A stretch of 64,000 nt of DNA from NCBI RefSeq assembly GCF_000147875.1, contig NC_014507.1, positions 1,178,001 to 1,242,000 of the forward strand. The letters are read 5' to 3'. Below the pieces are notes generated by a model. That model was not told the origin of the DNA and did not search any database. It saw nothing but the letters and a program-made list of their open reading frames with translations. Both the position numbers and the translations under genes were made by a program. This DNA is from Methanolacinia petrolearia DSM 11571. Its GTDB lineage: Archaea > Halobacteriota > Methanomicrobia > Methanomicrobiales > Methanomicrobiaceae. Below are positions 43,759 to 52,403 of the stretch, in pieces (positions within the stretch are counted from its first letter, which is position 1; the number at the start of each line of letters is the position of its first letter).

Positions 43759-43991
43759 ACGCCCTCATCATACTCGGGCTCGGGATACTATTCATCGGCG
43801 GACTATCGGCTGCATTCCCTAACCCAAAGACCTACGTCAACCGGATAATCAATATCGAGGTCGCGTCCTTTGGGCTCCTGCTCGTAATGCTCGTATACGA
43901 CGAGACGATCGCACTCCTGACCTTCATCGCCGTAACCGCGATAACAACCTTCGTGCTTGTCAGGGTCATAGAGAGGAGGGAGGCCGCATGA
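43755..43991 (+). CDS. ehaE: Eha membrane subunit (DUF2107), EhaE, apparent AUA start
   Basis: 78 residues: D-A-L-I-I-L-G-L-G-I-L-F at the beginning, F-P-N-P-K-T-Y-V-N-R in the loop, and a C-terminal E-R-R-E-A-A. The frame is closed by TGA at 43749, and between that stop and the D-A-L residues only ATC and ATA codons exist. The first in-frame ATG is deep inside the protein. ATA at 43755 sits eight bases after a strong AGGGGGG, and overlaps the previous stop exactly as an ATG would. So translation seems to begin at AUA, unless the sequence has an error. Conserved position and length argue against a pseudogene. Confidence 0.75.
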   Translation: MDALIILGLGILFIGGLSAAFPNPKTYVNRIINIEVASFGLLLVMLVYDETIALLTFIAVTAITTFVLVRVIERREAA

Positions 43992-44449
43992 CCGGCATAA
44001 TCAGGCGGATCTCGCGGACTCTCCAGAACCACAACAACCTTGTCGGCGTCTACGCCGCGGTCGTGATCGCGGTAATCGCCGTCGGGCTGCTGCTCCAGTC
44101 GCCGCTGACATACGACGAAAACCAGCTATACCCAAAGACCATCGACAATACCAGCCCACTGAACCCCTACGACAGGGGCGGAGCACCGTTCGAGAAGGCC
44201 GACGTCGTATCCCAGTATCCTGAAAACGAACCATATCTCGGGTTCGTAACCGGATACCTCACCCCGGTATCGCTCCTGATATCCCAGCTCAACATGTTCA
44301 TGGGAACAACAATCGTATCGCACCCGGGTGGAATCATCGACGAGATCCTCTACAATACGAGAGGCCTCGATACGATATTCGAAACCAGCATCCTGTTTGT
44401 CGCGTTCACGATAGCCATGTTCCTGTTCAACAGGAGGAGGGAGGAATAA
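43988..44449 (+). CDS. ehaF: Eha membrane subunit (DUF2106), EhaF
   Basis: 153 residues: a basic N-terminus, helix at about 20-37, a long outside loop (Y-D-E-N-Q-L-Y-P-K-T-I-D), then two helices. This resembles the C-terminal MnhB/MrpB-type subunits of cation antiporters and Eha/Ehb complexes. Overlaps ehaE by ATGA. Confidence 0.72.
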   Translation: MTGIIRRISRTLQNHNNLVGVYAAVVIAVIAVGLLLQSPLTYDENQLYPKTIDNTSPLNPYDRGGAPFEKADVVSQYPENEPYLGFVTGYLTPVSLLISQLNMFMGTTIVSHPGGIIDEILYNTRGLDTIFETSILFVAFTIAMFLFNRRREE

Positions 44450-45066
44450 TGTTCGTCTATAACCTCTCCTCCGAATACGAACTTGCGCTGATAATCACGC
44501 TCGTATGCGTAATAATCGCGTTTTGGGCGATGGTCCGGGAGAAGGAGGACCTGCACAGGCTTATTCTCACCGACCTCGTAGAGATCATGAGCCTCGTAAT
44601 CATCGCACTCGTCGCGACCGATCTCGCCGAAGCCCTGATCCTTCCCGGCCTGGTCGTCGGGATCGCCGAACTCCTCGCACTCTCGGAGCTTTACATCGAA
44701 AAGGAAAACCTCAGGAAAGACCCGGAGAACGTGCTCCATATCGAGGTCATGGACTCCGCACCCGGCATACTTGCGGTCATATTCGTGATCTACGGCATCA
44801 TACTCTCCGGGTTCACCGGCGGTGCCGTCGCAGGACTCGGGCTCGTCTTCTACTTCATGTGCAGGGGAAGCAGCGAGAAGAGGGAGATCATCGAGACCGT
44901 CAGCGGTTACGCCTGGGCCTGCTGGGTCGTGGCATTCATCGTATTCATGGCCCTGCCCCAGTACTGGTTCTTCGGCGTGATCATCGCAGGTGCGGGAATA
45001 TTTGCAAAGGTTGCGGCCAAGATGTCAGTCATAGGAACCATGAACGGAGGCGATTCCGATGTATAA
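44449..45066 (+). CDS. ehaG: Eha membrane subunit (DUF2105), EhaG
   Basis: 205 residues, about six helices, with A-M-V-R-E-K-E-D-L-H-R and Y-I-E-K-E-N-L-R-K-D-P loops. Size and order match EhaG. The start overlaps the previous stop by one base (TAATG) and the end overlaps ehaH by eight bases. Confidence 0.74.
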   Translation: MFVYNLSSEYELALIITLVCVIIAFWAMVREKEDLHRLILTDLVEIMSLVIIALVATDLAEALILPGLVVGIAELLALSELYIEKENLRKDPENVLHIEVMDSAPGILAVIFVIYGIILSGFTGGAVAGLGLVFYFMCRGSSEKREIIETVSGYAWACWVVAFIVFMALPQYWFFGVIIAGAGIFAKVAAKMSVIGTMNGGDSDV

Positions 45067-45727
45067 CCTCCCGTCGCCGCAGATCGAAGGCGACGCCCTC
45101 GCCCACATCCCGTTCGGCGATATCGTATACTACATCAGCCCGTATACTCTCGTGCTGTTCATATTCGCACTTGTGTTCACGTGCCTCGCGATCCTCTCGA
45201 AGCCCGAGAAGCAGGTCGACATCGCGTTCGGCGGGGATGCGTTCTACACGAAAGTCATCCCCGAGAAGCAGGTGCGGTTCCAGAGGTTCATGGCGATCTC
45301 CTGCGGGCTTGCGGCGATGGCCGGCGTTACGACCGGCGACATATTCAACTTCACCCTGCTCACTGCGATGGTCGGCATATGCAACATCGGAATCGTTGCG
45401 TCGGTGAAGAACAAACATGTCCTCGACAACGCCTATGAGTACGGGATACTTGCGATGATCGCAACGCTTCCGCTATTCGGCGGTGCGGCGATCATCCTCG
45501 CCACGACCGGAACGCTCAGCATGTGGGAGCTTTTCACAGCAGCCGTCACGGTTCCGGTGATCGCGAAGGGACTGCTCGTGATAGGTGTAATCGGCGAGGG
45601 AATGGCGCCTGTATATGTAGCGAAGGCTGAAATAACGAGAGCACCCGGAGCGCCCTACGTGCTTATGATCCACGTAAGCTCGCTCCTGATGTTCCTGAGG
45701 GTAATCGAGATTATAATATCGATGTGA
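45059..45727 (+). CDS. ehaH: Eha proton-translocating-type subunit, EhaH
   Basis: 222 residues, six or seven helices with an A-G-V-T-T-G-D-I-F-N-F segment and V-I-A-K-G-L-L-V-I-G like those in NuoL/MrpD-family antiporter subunits, though far shorter. In Eha it is thought to be part of the ion pathway. Starts within the end of ehaG. Confidence 0.75.
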   Translation: MYNLPSPQIEGDALAHIPFGDIVYYISPYTLVLFIFALVFTCLAILSKPEKQVDIAFGGDAFYTKVIPEKQVRFQRFMAISCGLAAMAGVTTGDIFNFTLLTAMVGICNIGIVASVKNKHVLDNAYEYGILAMIATLPLFGGAAIILATTGTLSMWELFTAAVTVPVIAKGLLVIGVIGEGMAPVYVAKAEITRAPGAPYVLMIHVSSLLMFLRVIEIIISM

Positions 45728-45737
45728 GGTGTCGGGT

Positions 45738-45938
45738 ATGAAGAAAAAGATGAAGATACTGATGGTTGTATCGGGGCTGATCTGTCTTGCGTCCGCCGTC
45801 CTTGCGGGGACGGGGATAATCGACCAGATTGTGATGGTTGCAGCGCTGATAATATTCTTCCCGCTGTTTGTCGTCTCGACATTCCTCACGTGGAAGGCAT
45901 CCGATCGCGAAGGGGACTACCCGTTTATAGGTTATTGA
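45738..45938 (+). CDS. ehaI: Eha small membrane subunit, EhaI-like
   Basis: 66 residues from ATG 45738, six bases after GAGGTG; a GTG at 45729 overlaps that site. Two helices separated by a short loop, and a hydrophilic end S-D-R-E-G-D-Y-P-F-I-G-Y. Position between EhaH and EhaJ gives the name. Confidence 0.65.
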   Translation: MKKKMKILMVVSGLICLASAVLAGTGIIDQIVMVAALIIFFPLFVVSTFLTWKASDREGDYPFIGY

Positions 45939-45939
45939 C

Positions 45940-46791
45940 ATGATTTGGTTTCTGCTATACCTGCTGCTCGCCGTTTTCATCGGCCTGCTCTATCACGGAA
46001 TTCACCGGAAGGTCATCGCGAGGATACAGACGAGGCCCGGCCCGCCGATCTGGCAGGAGTTTTTGCACCTGCTGAAGTTCTCCTTCAAGCAGACCTGGAT
46101 ACCTAAGACCGCGTCGCAGCTGATGTTCGTCGCTATAATCGTGGTCGTGATCGCGATCTGGGTCGGCGGACTCTATGTCCTGCTCACCGGCGGAAGCCTG
46201 ATGATCCTCTTCGCTATATTCCTGCTCCACAAGATAACCGAACACGGCCTCGGACTCTCATCCGGATCGCCCTACGGTAAGTTCGGTGCGATAAGATCGG
46301 TCATATCCGCGGCATCCGAGATCCCGCTCTTCGCGACGGTCGGTGCGATATACATGATCACGGGCTCGCTGATGATCTCGGACATCACAGCCTATGAAGC
46401 CGCGAACGGTCCGCTGATCATTCCGGCGTTCCCGATGGCGATCGCGATGTACGTGATCGTGCTCTCGAAGCTCCCCTACAACCCGTTCGGGATAATCGAG
46501 GCGAAGGAGATCGTAAGCGGGAACAAGACCGAGCACTTCGGTGTTTGGAGAGCGGGGCTGGAGACCGGATTTTCGATAAAGACCTTCGTCCTTCTCGCGA
46601 CTTTCGTTACGATCTTCATCGGCGCCCTCCCGCTGTGGCTCATGCTGATTGCCATGCTCGTCCTTATGCTGACGATGTCGTTCATCTGCGCACTGACGCC
46701 GATGCTCTCCCCGTACGACGCTGTGACTATACAGGCATTAATAATCGCGTTTGTCGTAATCTATGTAGTGATTACAGGGGTGATCCTATGA
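45940..46791 (+). CDS. ehaJ: Eha NuoH-like membrane subunit, EhaJ
   Basis: 283 residues with eight helices. H-R-K-V-I-A-R-I-Q-T-R-P-G-P-P-I-W-Q matches the R-x-Q-x-R-x-G-P signature of the complex I NuoH/Nqo8 family, and S-S-G-S-P-Y-G-K-F-G and K-L-P-Y-N-P-F follow. This subunit joins the hydrogenase module to the membrane ion channel. Confidence 0.85.
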   Translation: MIWFLLYLLLAVFIGLLYHGIHRKVIARIQTRPGPPIWQEFLHLLKFSFKQTWIPKTASQLMFVAIIVVVIAIWVGGLYVLLTGGSLMILFAIFLLHKITEHGLGLSSGSPYGKFGAIRSVISAASEIPLFATVGAIYMITGSLMISDITAYEAANGPLIIPAFPMAIAMYVIVLSKLPYNPFGIIEAKEIVSGNKTEHFGVWRAGLETGFSIKTFVLLATFVTIFIGALPLWLMLIAMLVLMLTMSFICALTPMLSPYDAVTIQALIIAFVVIYVVITGVIL

Positions 46792-47054
46792 GCGGTGCAG
46801 GAAGGGCCGGACGGATCGGTCCCGTCGTCGTCGCCGGTGCTGTTATCTATATCGTAATAGCAGTCTGGCAGGCGGTTCTGCATCCGGCAGTTATACCCGA
46901 GGCGGTTGCGATTGCAGTGCTCCTTGCCGTATTCTCGTCGGGGCTTGCGATGAAGAACCCGGGCGCGATGAAGAAGGGCGAGATGGCGGCGGTCTGGATC
47001 TGCATCCTCCTCTTCGCCGCATACGGAATACTCAGGATCGGAGGGCTGTTATGA
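46788..47054 (+). CDS. Eha small membrane subunit, EhaK/EhaL-like
   Basis: 88 residues with two or three helices (I-V-I-A-V-W-Q-A-V-L-H-P, M-A-A-V-W-I-C-I-L-L-F). It overlaps ehaJ by ATGA and ehaM by ATGA. Two small subunits (EhaK and EhaL) are known at this place in other methanogens; here only one gene is present, and I cannot tell which. Confidence 0.68.
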   Translation: MSGAGRAGRIGPVVVAGAVIYIVIAVWQAVLHPAVIPEAVAIAVLLAVFSSGLAMKNPGAMKKGEMAAVWICILLFAAYGILRIGGLL

Positions 47055-47437
47055 CCGATTTCATCTACGAAAAGGACCTTACGAATATGAAGCTGAAGAT
47101 ACTATCAAGTCCTTTTCATACGAGGATGGTCGACGAACTCTCGAAGAAGTATGGCATAAGCAGGTCGGCACTGATGAAGACTATGATTGAGAACCTCGAC
47201 ATGTCCCTTCTCGAAAATCTTCCGGCAAGATACAACGCGTGGAAGTCGGATGTGAACGACTCGGAACTCGACAGGGAGATTGGTGCGATGCTCTTCGTGA
47301 ATTATATTCCCCTGCTTAGCGAAGGGGACGCCGAGTCTGTGCTTGACAAGGCGAAGACGGAAATGGATTCGGGAGTGACCCGTGAAGCGGCGGTCTCGAA
47401 CGGAATAAAGGAGATGTCGGGGATGATCCGGCGATGA
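47051..47437 (+). CDS. ehaM: Eha subunit EhaM (DUF1959)
   Basis: 128 residues, soluble and helical, containing K-K-Y-G-I-S-R-S-A-L-M-K and P-A-R-Y-N-A-W-K. This is the DUF1959 family found only in Eha/Ehb-type hydrogenase operons. Function unknown; it is placed directly before the catalytic subunits. Confidence 0.8.
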   Translation: MTDFIYEKDLTNMKLKILSSPFHTRMVDELSKKYGISRSALMKTMIENLDMSLLENLPARYNAWKSDVNDSELDREIGAMLFVNYIPLLSEGDAESVLDKAKTEMDSGVTREAAVSNGIKEMSGMIRR

Positions 47438-47916
47438 GTATAATACAGAAACTGAAGAACAAGGTCCGTTCCAAATCAATACACGTAAGCTACGTCAACG
47501 TCGGTTCGTGCAACGGCTGCGACATCGAGATCCTCGCCTGCCTCTCGCCGAGGTACGACCTCGAACAATACGGGATCTATGTCCACAACAACCCGCGTGA
47601 GGCGGATGTCCTCCTGATCACAGGTGCTCTGTGCGAACAGTGGGACGACAAGCTCGTCAGCCTCTGGGAGAAGATCCCCGAGCCTAAGGCGGCGATAACG
47701 ATAGGAAACTGCCCGGTATCGGGCTGTGTCTTCAACAGGCGGGGGAGCTACGTGAACCCGCCGGTATCGAAGCATATCCCGATTGCCGCATCGATTCCCG
47801 GCTGTCCCCCGCGGCCGTCGGAGATCGTGAGCACGATCCTCAGCATTGCCCCTGAGGTATTCAAAGACTTCGAGGAGAAGGGGAAGAAGGAAAAAAGGAA
47901 GGAGAAGAAGAAATGA
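47434..47916 (+). CDS. ehaN: [NiFe]-hydrogenase small subunit, EhaN
   Basis: 160 residues. Proximal [4Fe-4S] ligands are C26 and C29 in G-S-C-N-G-C-D, then I-G-N-C-P near 94 and P-G-C-P-P-R-P near 126, as in energy-converting hydrogenases and NuoB. The C-terminus is a run of Lys and Glu residues. It passes electrons from the large subunit to the polyferredoxin. Confidence 0.9.
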   Translation: MSIIQKLKNKVRSKSIHVSYVNVGSCNGCDIEILACLSPRYDLEQYGIYVHNNPREADVLLITGALCEQWDDKLVSLWEKIPEPKAAITIGNCPVSGCVFNRRGSYVNPPVSKHIPIAASIPGCPPRPSEIVSTILSIAPEVFKDFEEKGKKEKRKEKKK

Positions 47917-48998
47917 AGAAGATCGTCGATGTATCGCTTCCTATAGGTCCGGTCCACCCGGTATTCAAGGAGCCCGCCCGTATAAAATGCGAGACGATGG
48001 GTGAGAGAGTCCTCTCCGCCGAGGTCGAACTCGGCTATGTCAAGAAGGGCATAGAGAAGATCATGTGCGGCCGCCCCTGGCAGGAGGTCATGTTCCTCGC
48101 CGAAAGGATCTGCGGGATCTGCTCGGTTATTCACAATATGGTCTTCATCGAAACCGTCGAGAGAGTCTCGGCGATCGAACCCTCCCCAAGAGCGGCATAC
48201 CTGCGGGTCATCGCCAACGAGCTCGACAGGATGCAGTCGCACATCCTTGCGAACTACTCATACTGTTATACGATAGAGCACGAGACCCTCGCGATGTATC
48301 TCCTCAATATCCGTGAGACCGTCATGGACCAGATCGAGCTTCTCACAGGGGCGAGGGTGACCTGCGCCTACATCATCCCCGGCGGGGTGAGGTTTGACTT
48401 CAGGCCGGAAGAAGTGGCGAAACTGAGAGCCGCACTCCTGAAGATTGAATCGGACGTCAAAAGATTCCAGGGAATGTTTGCGAACGGGCGGATGATCTCG
48501 CTCCGGAGTAAAAGCGTCGGAATTCTCACTCCCGAGGAGGCGAGGATCGCCCATGCGGTCGGACCGACTGCAAGGGCGAGTGGCCTTCGGATCGACGAGA
48601 GGCTCAATCACCCGACATACAAACTGCTTGATTTCGAGCCGATCGTCCGCGACGAGTGCGACAACTATGCACGGGTAATGATCCGTTTCCAGGAGGTCAT
48701 GCAGAGCATCGCGATAATCAGGAGATGCCTCGACGAACTTCCGGGCGGCCTGATCCGGAACGGCGGCGAAGTCGGTGCAGGCTCGTTCGTGTGGAAAGGC
48801 GAAGCACCGAGAGGAGAGCTCACTTACGATCTCAAGACCGACGAATTCGGGCGGATCATCGAGATCGCGATAATGACCCCTTCGATCATGAACATCGAGG
48901 CGTGCGGGCATTACATGCTTAAGGGAATCGATTCTGCGGCCGATATCACGGCGACTTTCATAAGTTCGGACCCGTGCATCGCGTGCAACGAGAGGTGA
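47913..48998 (+). CDS. ehaO: [NiFe]-hydrogenase large subunit, EhaO
   Basis: 361 residues. Nickel ligand motifs are both present: R-I-C-G-I-C (C67, C70) and D-P-C-I-A-C (C355, C358). The protein ends three residues after the last cysteine (N-E-R), so there is no long C-terminal extension to be removed during maturation. It splits H2 and belongs to the NuoD-like group 4 enzymes. Confidence 0.92.
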   Translation: MKKIVDVSLPIGPVHPVFKEPARIKCETMGERVLSAEVELGYVKKGIEKIMCGRPWQEVMFLAERICGICSVIHNMVFIETVERVSAIEPSPRAAYLRVIANELDRMQSHILANYSYCYTIEHETLAMYLLNIRETVMDQIELLTGARVTCAYIIPGGVRFDFRPEEVAKLRAALLKIESDVKRFQGMFANGRMISLRSKSVGILTPEEARIAHAVGPTARASGLRIDERLNHPTYKLLDFEPIVRDECDNYARVMIRFQEVMQSIAIIRRCLDELPGGLIRNGGEVGAGSFVWKGEAPRGELTYDLKTDEFGRIIEIAIMTPSIMNIEACGHYMLKGIDSAADITATFISSDPCIACNER

Positions 48999-49003
48999 AT
49001 GGG

Positions 49004-49609
49004 TTGTCTTCGTCCATTATATATTACCTAAAGGAGTTCTGCCGGCCCGAATGGTGGAGGAAGTTCCTCTTCGCAAAGACGCCTCCACTGGTAACACCGG
49101 CCCATTTCAGGGGCTATCCCGAGCTCACGGGAAACGAGTGCTCTCATGAATTAAGATGCATGATGATCTGCCCTTCGCCTGGTGCGATAGAAGTCCTGAA
49201 GGGCGATGACGGCAAGTGGGCGCCTGTGATATACAAGGGTCACTGCATCCGTTGCGGGCTCTGTGTCGAGGCCTGCCCTGATAATGTTTTAAAGAGCGGT
49301 GATATCCTTGAAAGAAACGAGGACGATAAGACATATTTCCTTGCCACATATCACCTGCACGTGGACAATGCGAAATGCATGCGTTGCGGAAACTGTGCGG
49401 TCGCCTGCCCGGTGAACAAGGAAGAGGACCCCCGGCTCGGCTCGACGGGAACGTCTTCCAACGACGATGTAATAATGCGGGTAAAGGAAGGAAACCTGAC
49501 GTTCCTTCATCCCGAAAAATGCACCGGCTGCAAGACCTGCGAGGAGACCTGCCCCAACGGTGCGATAACGGTTGCAAGAGTCGTGGAAGGAGCCCAGGAT
49601 GAAGAGTGA
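49004..49609 (+). CDS. Eha polyferredoxin subunit, four C-motif 4Fe-4S protein
   Basis: About 201 residues from TTG 49004; GAGGTG lies six bases upstream and partly overlaps the ehaO stop. GTG 48995 is an alternative start. Cysteine motifs C-S-H-E-L-R-C-M-M-I-C-P, C-I-R-C-G-L-C-V-E-A-C-P, C-M-R-C-G-N-C-A-V-A-C-P and C-T-G-C-K-T-C-E-E-T-C-P can hold about four [4Fe-4S] clusters. It closes the operon and should carry electrons from EhaN to soluble ferredoxin; it corresponds to EhaP/EhaQ-like ferredoxins. Confidence 0.83.
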   Translation: MSSSIIYYLKEFCRPEWWRKFLFAKTPPLVTPAHFRGYPELTGNECSHELRCMMICPSPGAIEVLKGDDGKWAPVIYKGHCIRCGLCVEACPDNVLKSGDILERNEDDKTYFLATYHLHVDNAKCMRCGNCAVACPVNKEEDPRLGSTGTSSNDDVIMRVKEGNLTFLHPEKCTGCKTCEETCPNGAITVARVVEGAQDEE

Positions 49610-49656
49610 TCCTCTTTTGAGATAAGATTTTATTTTATAAAAATAATCAATTATCA

Positions 49657-49806
49657 ATGGTAAAGCACAAATGCGGTTATGAAGAGGACATGCGCTGTAA
49701 AAGATGCGGGACTCCCCTGATTGAAAACAAAGGCGGGCTGTATTGTCCGCACTGCGGGAGGCAGGTAACTGTTATCTGCCCCGGCTGCGGAAAGCCCTGG
49801 CTATAA
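49657..49806 (+). CDS. Small zinc-ribbon protein
   Basis: 49 residues with C-K-R-C-G, C-P-H-C-G and C-P-G-C-G pairs plus an early C-G-Y: a double zinc ribbon. Such tiny proteins are often lost in annotation. Start ATG 49657 lies 48 bases after the Eha operon. The function is unknown; RNA or protein contact is typical of the fold. Confidence 0.7.
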   Translation: MVKHKCGYEEDMRCKRCGTPLIENKGGLYCPHCGRQVTVICPGCGKPWL

Positions 49807-49830
49807 GAGCTATAACTCGAAAATCTTTTT

Positions 49831-50103
49831 TCATACGGGCGGGTGACTGCGGACCCAGCCTGCATATTCTTCCCTGATCTGCTGTATCTCCTCCTCGTCG
49901 AGATCTTTTTTCCTCTTTTCCTTCAGGTATTTCTGGAGCTGCCGGGTGATGATTTCGGCTTCCGAGGGAGTTTCTACATCAAGGTATACCTGGACTTTTC
50001 CGGGATTTATCGTCTCGCTGCAGACCGGGCATAGCTTCCACTTCTGGTATTTATCCACATAAGTGAAGGACAGGCAGCCGGGACAGCGGATGATAAGATA
50101 CAC
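49831..50103 (-). CDS. DUF1922-like zinc-binding protein
   Basis: About 90 residues from GTG 50103, beginning (V/M)-Y-L-I-I-R-C-P-G-C and then K-L-C-P-V-C, a four-cysteine zinc ribbon of the archaeal DUF1922 type. The second half is a charged helical tail. An ATG ten codons upstream (50133) is possible but the family starts near the GTG. A TATA-like ATATAA overlaps the start region, suggesting a very short or absent leader. Confidence 0.7.
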   Translation of the reverse strand: MYLIIRCPGCLSFTYVDKYQKWKLCPVCSETINPGKVQVYLDVETPSEAEIITRQLQKYLKEKRKKDLDEEEIQQIREEYAGWVRSHPPV

Positions 50104-50198
50104 TATATAAGTGTAATATGTACATGAATTCATAAAATTATCGGAGGTCCGGATCTTCCGTGATGAGTGTCAGATCTAAAAGAAGATCCGGACTTTGA

Positions 50199-51332
50199 TC
50201 AGAGCGATTCGGCTGTCCTGTACATTTCCTTTTGAACCGTTATCAGAAAACGGGCTCCTTCCCCGTACACACCGTCTTCTGTGATCGATATTCCGGTGAT
50301 GGACAATATCTCACGCGAAAGGAACAGGCCGAGACCGGTATTTTTTCCATAACCCCTGTCGAAGATCTTTTCTTTTTCTGCTTCAGGAATCCCTATTCCG
50401 TTGTCTTTGCAGATAATGTTCAGATTACCTTCGTTATCTTCAGATGCTGAAAAATAAATCCCTGTTACTTTTTTCCCGTGCCTTACGGCATTGTCGAACA
50501 AGGTGTAGATTACCTTTTCAAAGAGCGGGTCTGCATAGATCTCATAGCCGGTGAGTTCATTTGTAACCGCAAGATCCCTGAAGGCCGCCCTGCCTGTTCT
50601 TTCGACGATTCTGCCGATATCGTACCATCCGGGCGATTCAACTCCCATATCCTGGTAATCTTTTGTAAAATTGATCTGCTGCTTAATGTTCTCAAGAGCG
50701 CTTTCAATTCTTTTAAATGATTTATACTCCTTTGAATCGGCAGGGATTAGGTCTTCAATCCCCAGCAGGTTCAGGGACATTATAGCAACCGTCAGCTGGT
50801 TAAGAATATCGTGGCGGGTAATGCTGTTCATAAGATTTAGTTTGTTGTTTACGATCTTGAGGGTATTTTCCGCTTTTATACGCTCGTTGAGTTCCATTAT
50901 CGCCGTATCTTTCATATGGCGAAATGCCTGGACTTCGTTTATGAGATTTGAAACATCCTCGCAGATTATGATTGCATTATATTTTCCCGGACTATCCGTC
51001 TTTGATGCAACTACCGTGGTGTGCTGGATACGCATGTTCCCGTTATGGAGTTTGGACGGAATCAGGTATTTATGGAGCTGCGAAGAGAAACTATCCGGCG
51101 GACCGCCGTTGAATATGAGTTCGAATCTTTTTTGAAAATGCTTATTGTTTAATTTCTCACATTTATCCCTGAGATCCGTTCCTTTTATTCTGTCTTTTTT
51201 AATTCCCGACCAGTTTTCGAGGCACCTGTTCCAGAAAAGGACCTGAAATTCAGGGTTGATAACGCAGATGCCTACCGGGAGGGAATCATATAGTGCCAGC
51301 TCTTCTTCCCTCTCGTTGATATTTGTGATCAT
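50199..51332 (-). CDS. PAS-domain histidine kinase in a CheY-CheC operon
   Basis: 377 residues, no membrane segment. PAS at about 12-130 (L-P-V-G-I-C-V-I-N-P-E), a coiled coil, then the dimerisation helix T-R-H-D-I-L-N-Q-L (His about 176) and HATPase with D-N-A-V-R-H-G, D-N-G-I-G-I-P and N-T-G-L-G-L-F-L. It is closely similar in its kinase half to the gene at 730. The start overlaps the cheC stop by ATGA, so it is last in a three-gene operon. Confidence 0.88.
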   Translation of the reverse strand: MITNINEREEELALYDSLPVGICVINPEFQVLFWNRCLENWSGIKKDRIKGTDLRDKCEKLNNKHFQKRFELIFNGGPPDSFSSQLHKYLIPSKLHNGNMRIQHTTVVASKTDSPGKYNAIIICEDVSNLINEVQAFRHMKDTAIMELNERIKAENTLKIVNNKLNLMNSITRHDILNQLTVAIMSLNLLGIEDLIPADSKEYKSFKRIESALENIKQQINFTKDYQDMGVESPGWYDIGRIVERTGRAAFRDLAVTNELTGYEIYADPLFEKVIYTLFDNAVRHGKKVTGIYFSASEDNEGNLNIICKDNGIGIPEAEKEKIFDRGYGKNTGLGLFLSREILSITGISITEDGVYGEGARFLITVQKEMYRTAESL

Positions 51333-51946
51333 AAGCCGGAGCTCTCTTCAGCGGATATGGTTTCAATTTTTTTCAGGAGCAGATTGAGTGATTCGATTTC
51401 AAGCATCAGAAAAATTATTCCTGTGACATTAATATTTTCGACATAAAAATTGGTCGTTGTGAGGAGAACGTTTTCATTATTTGTGGTCTCTTTAAAATCT
51501 TTGAGAACTTCGATTTTATCCTCGTAATAGTCGGGAAGCGAGTAACTTATATGTTCCCTGAGGAAATTGCCGATTGATCCCATAACCCCGTTGATAAACA
51601 GATTTCCTACTTCCTTCAGCGTCTCTGCTCTTATTGAATCAAGTTCAGGGGTGTCCGGTTTTTCATCGGTGATAGCCATCACCAAGGCTGCAGCACTGCC
51701 CGAGGGGAAAACGAGTACTGATGTGCCTGAGAACGGTCCGCTGAAATCAAGCCGTACCTGTGCGCATATTTCGTTTTCGGGAACCAGATCCTGGCTGCCG
51801 ATATCGTTGATGTTTATAATTTGAACCTGCGGTACACTGAGCCGGATATGAGATGCGGTTATTTCATTGAGAAGAGATGCCGCTTTTCCTACCCCTATAT
51901 TCATAATCTCGGTGAGTGCGTCGAAGTCTTCAGGGCTGACATTCAT
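51329..51946 (-). CDS. cheC: CheC-like chemotaxis phosphatase
   Basis: 205 residues from ATG 51946, directly after the response-regulator stop. It has the CheC pattern: D-A-L-T-E-I-M-N-I-G-V-G-K-A-A (first active-site helix, with E and N) and E-V-G-N-L-F-I-N-G (second site). CheC dephosphorylates CheY-P. TTG 51964 is in frame but lies inside the previous gene. With the neighbouring CheY and a soluble kinase it makes a small phosphorelay with its own off switch. Confidence 0.87.
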   Translation of the reverse strand: MNVSPEDFDALTEIMNIGVGKAASLLNEITASHIRLSVPQVQIININDIGSQDLVPENEICAQVRLDFSGPFSGTSVLVFPSGSAAALVMAITDEKPDTPELDSIRAETLKEVGNLFINGVMGSIGNFLREHISYSLPDYYEDKIEVLKDFKETTNNENVLLTTTNFYVENINVTGIIFLMLEIESLNLLLKKIETISAEESSGL

Positions 51947-51947
51947 A

Positions 51948-52313
51948 TTAATCTCTACTTCCAAGTATCCTGTTTATTGCAGTGGTTAGCTTGTCGTGAT
52001 TTATCGGTTTGTTGATGAAGTCCGCGGCACCCAGTTCCATGCAGAGATCGTGTGAAGTGTCCTGGATGTCCGCCGAAGCGATTAGAACCGGTATGTCGAC
52101 AGACTTTCTTTTTAGTTCCTTCAATACTTCGAATCCGTCGAATTCAGGCATAAGGAGATCAAGAATTATCAGATCAGGTTTCTTTTCTATTGCCAGCTCG
52201 ATTCCTTCGACTCCTCCTTTTGCAGGGATTACTTCATGTCCGGATTTTTTCAGGATTGAGGATATCGTCGTTCTCTGGAATTGTGAATCGTCAACGATTA
52301 ATATTAATGCCAT
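51948..52313 (-). CDS. CheY-like single-domain response regulator
   Basis: 121 residues: D-D at V-D-D-S-Q-F, phosphoacceptor Asp in L-I-I-L-D-L-L-M-P (about residue 53), Ser/Thr switch S-A-D and K in N-K-P-I (about 103). No output domain, so it acts by protein contact. First gene of the operon with cheC and the histidine kinase. Confidence 0.9.
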   Translation of the reverse strand: MALILIVDDSQFQRTTISSILKKSGHEVIPAKGGVEGIELAIEKKPDLIILDLLMPEFDGFEVLKELKRKSVDIPVLIASADIQDTSHDLCMELGAADFINKPINHDKLTTAINRILGSRD

Positions 52314-52403
52314 ATCTCTACATCATATATTTAAAAAATTTATAATGAATCTATGTGTTTGACTAAATCGATCATTTGATTTGAGGATCTATTCTCAACT
52401 TTC

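Noticed and set aside
44505-45407. 300-codon Arg-rich open frame within ehaG-ehaH
   Set aside because: Out-of-frame shadow caused by the high GC content; the Arg/His-rich translation is typical of such artefacts and the real subunits explain the region.
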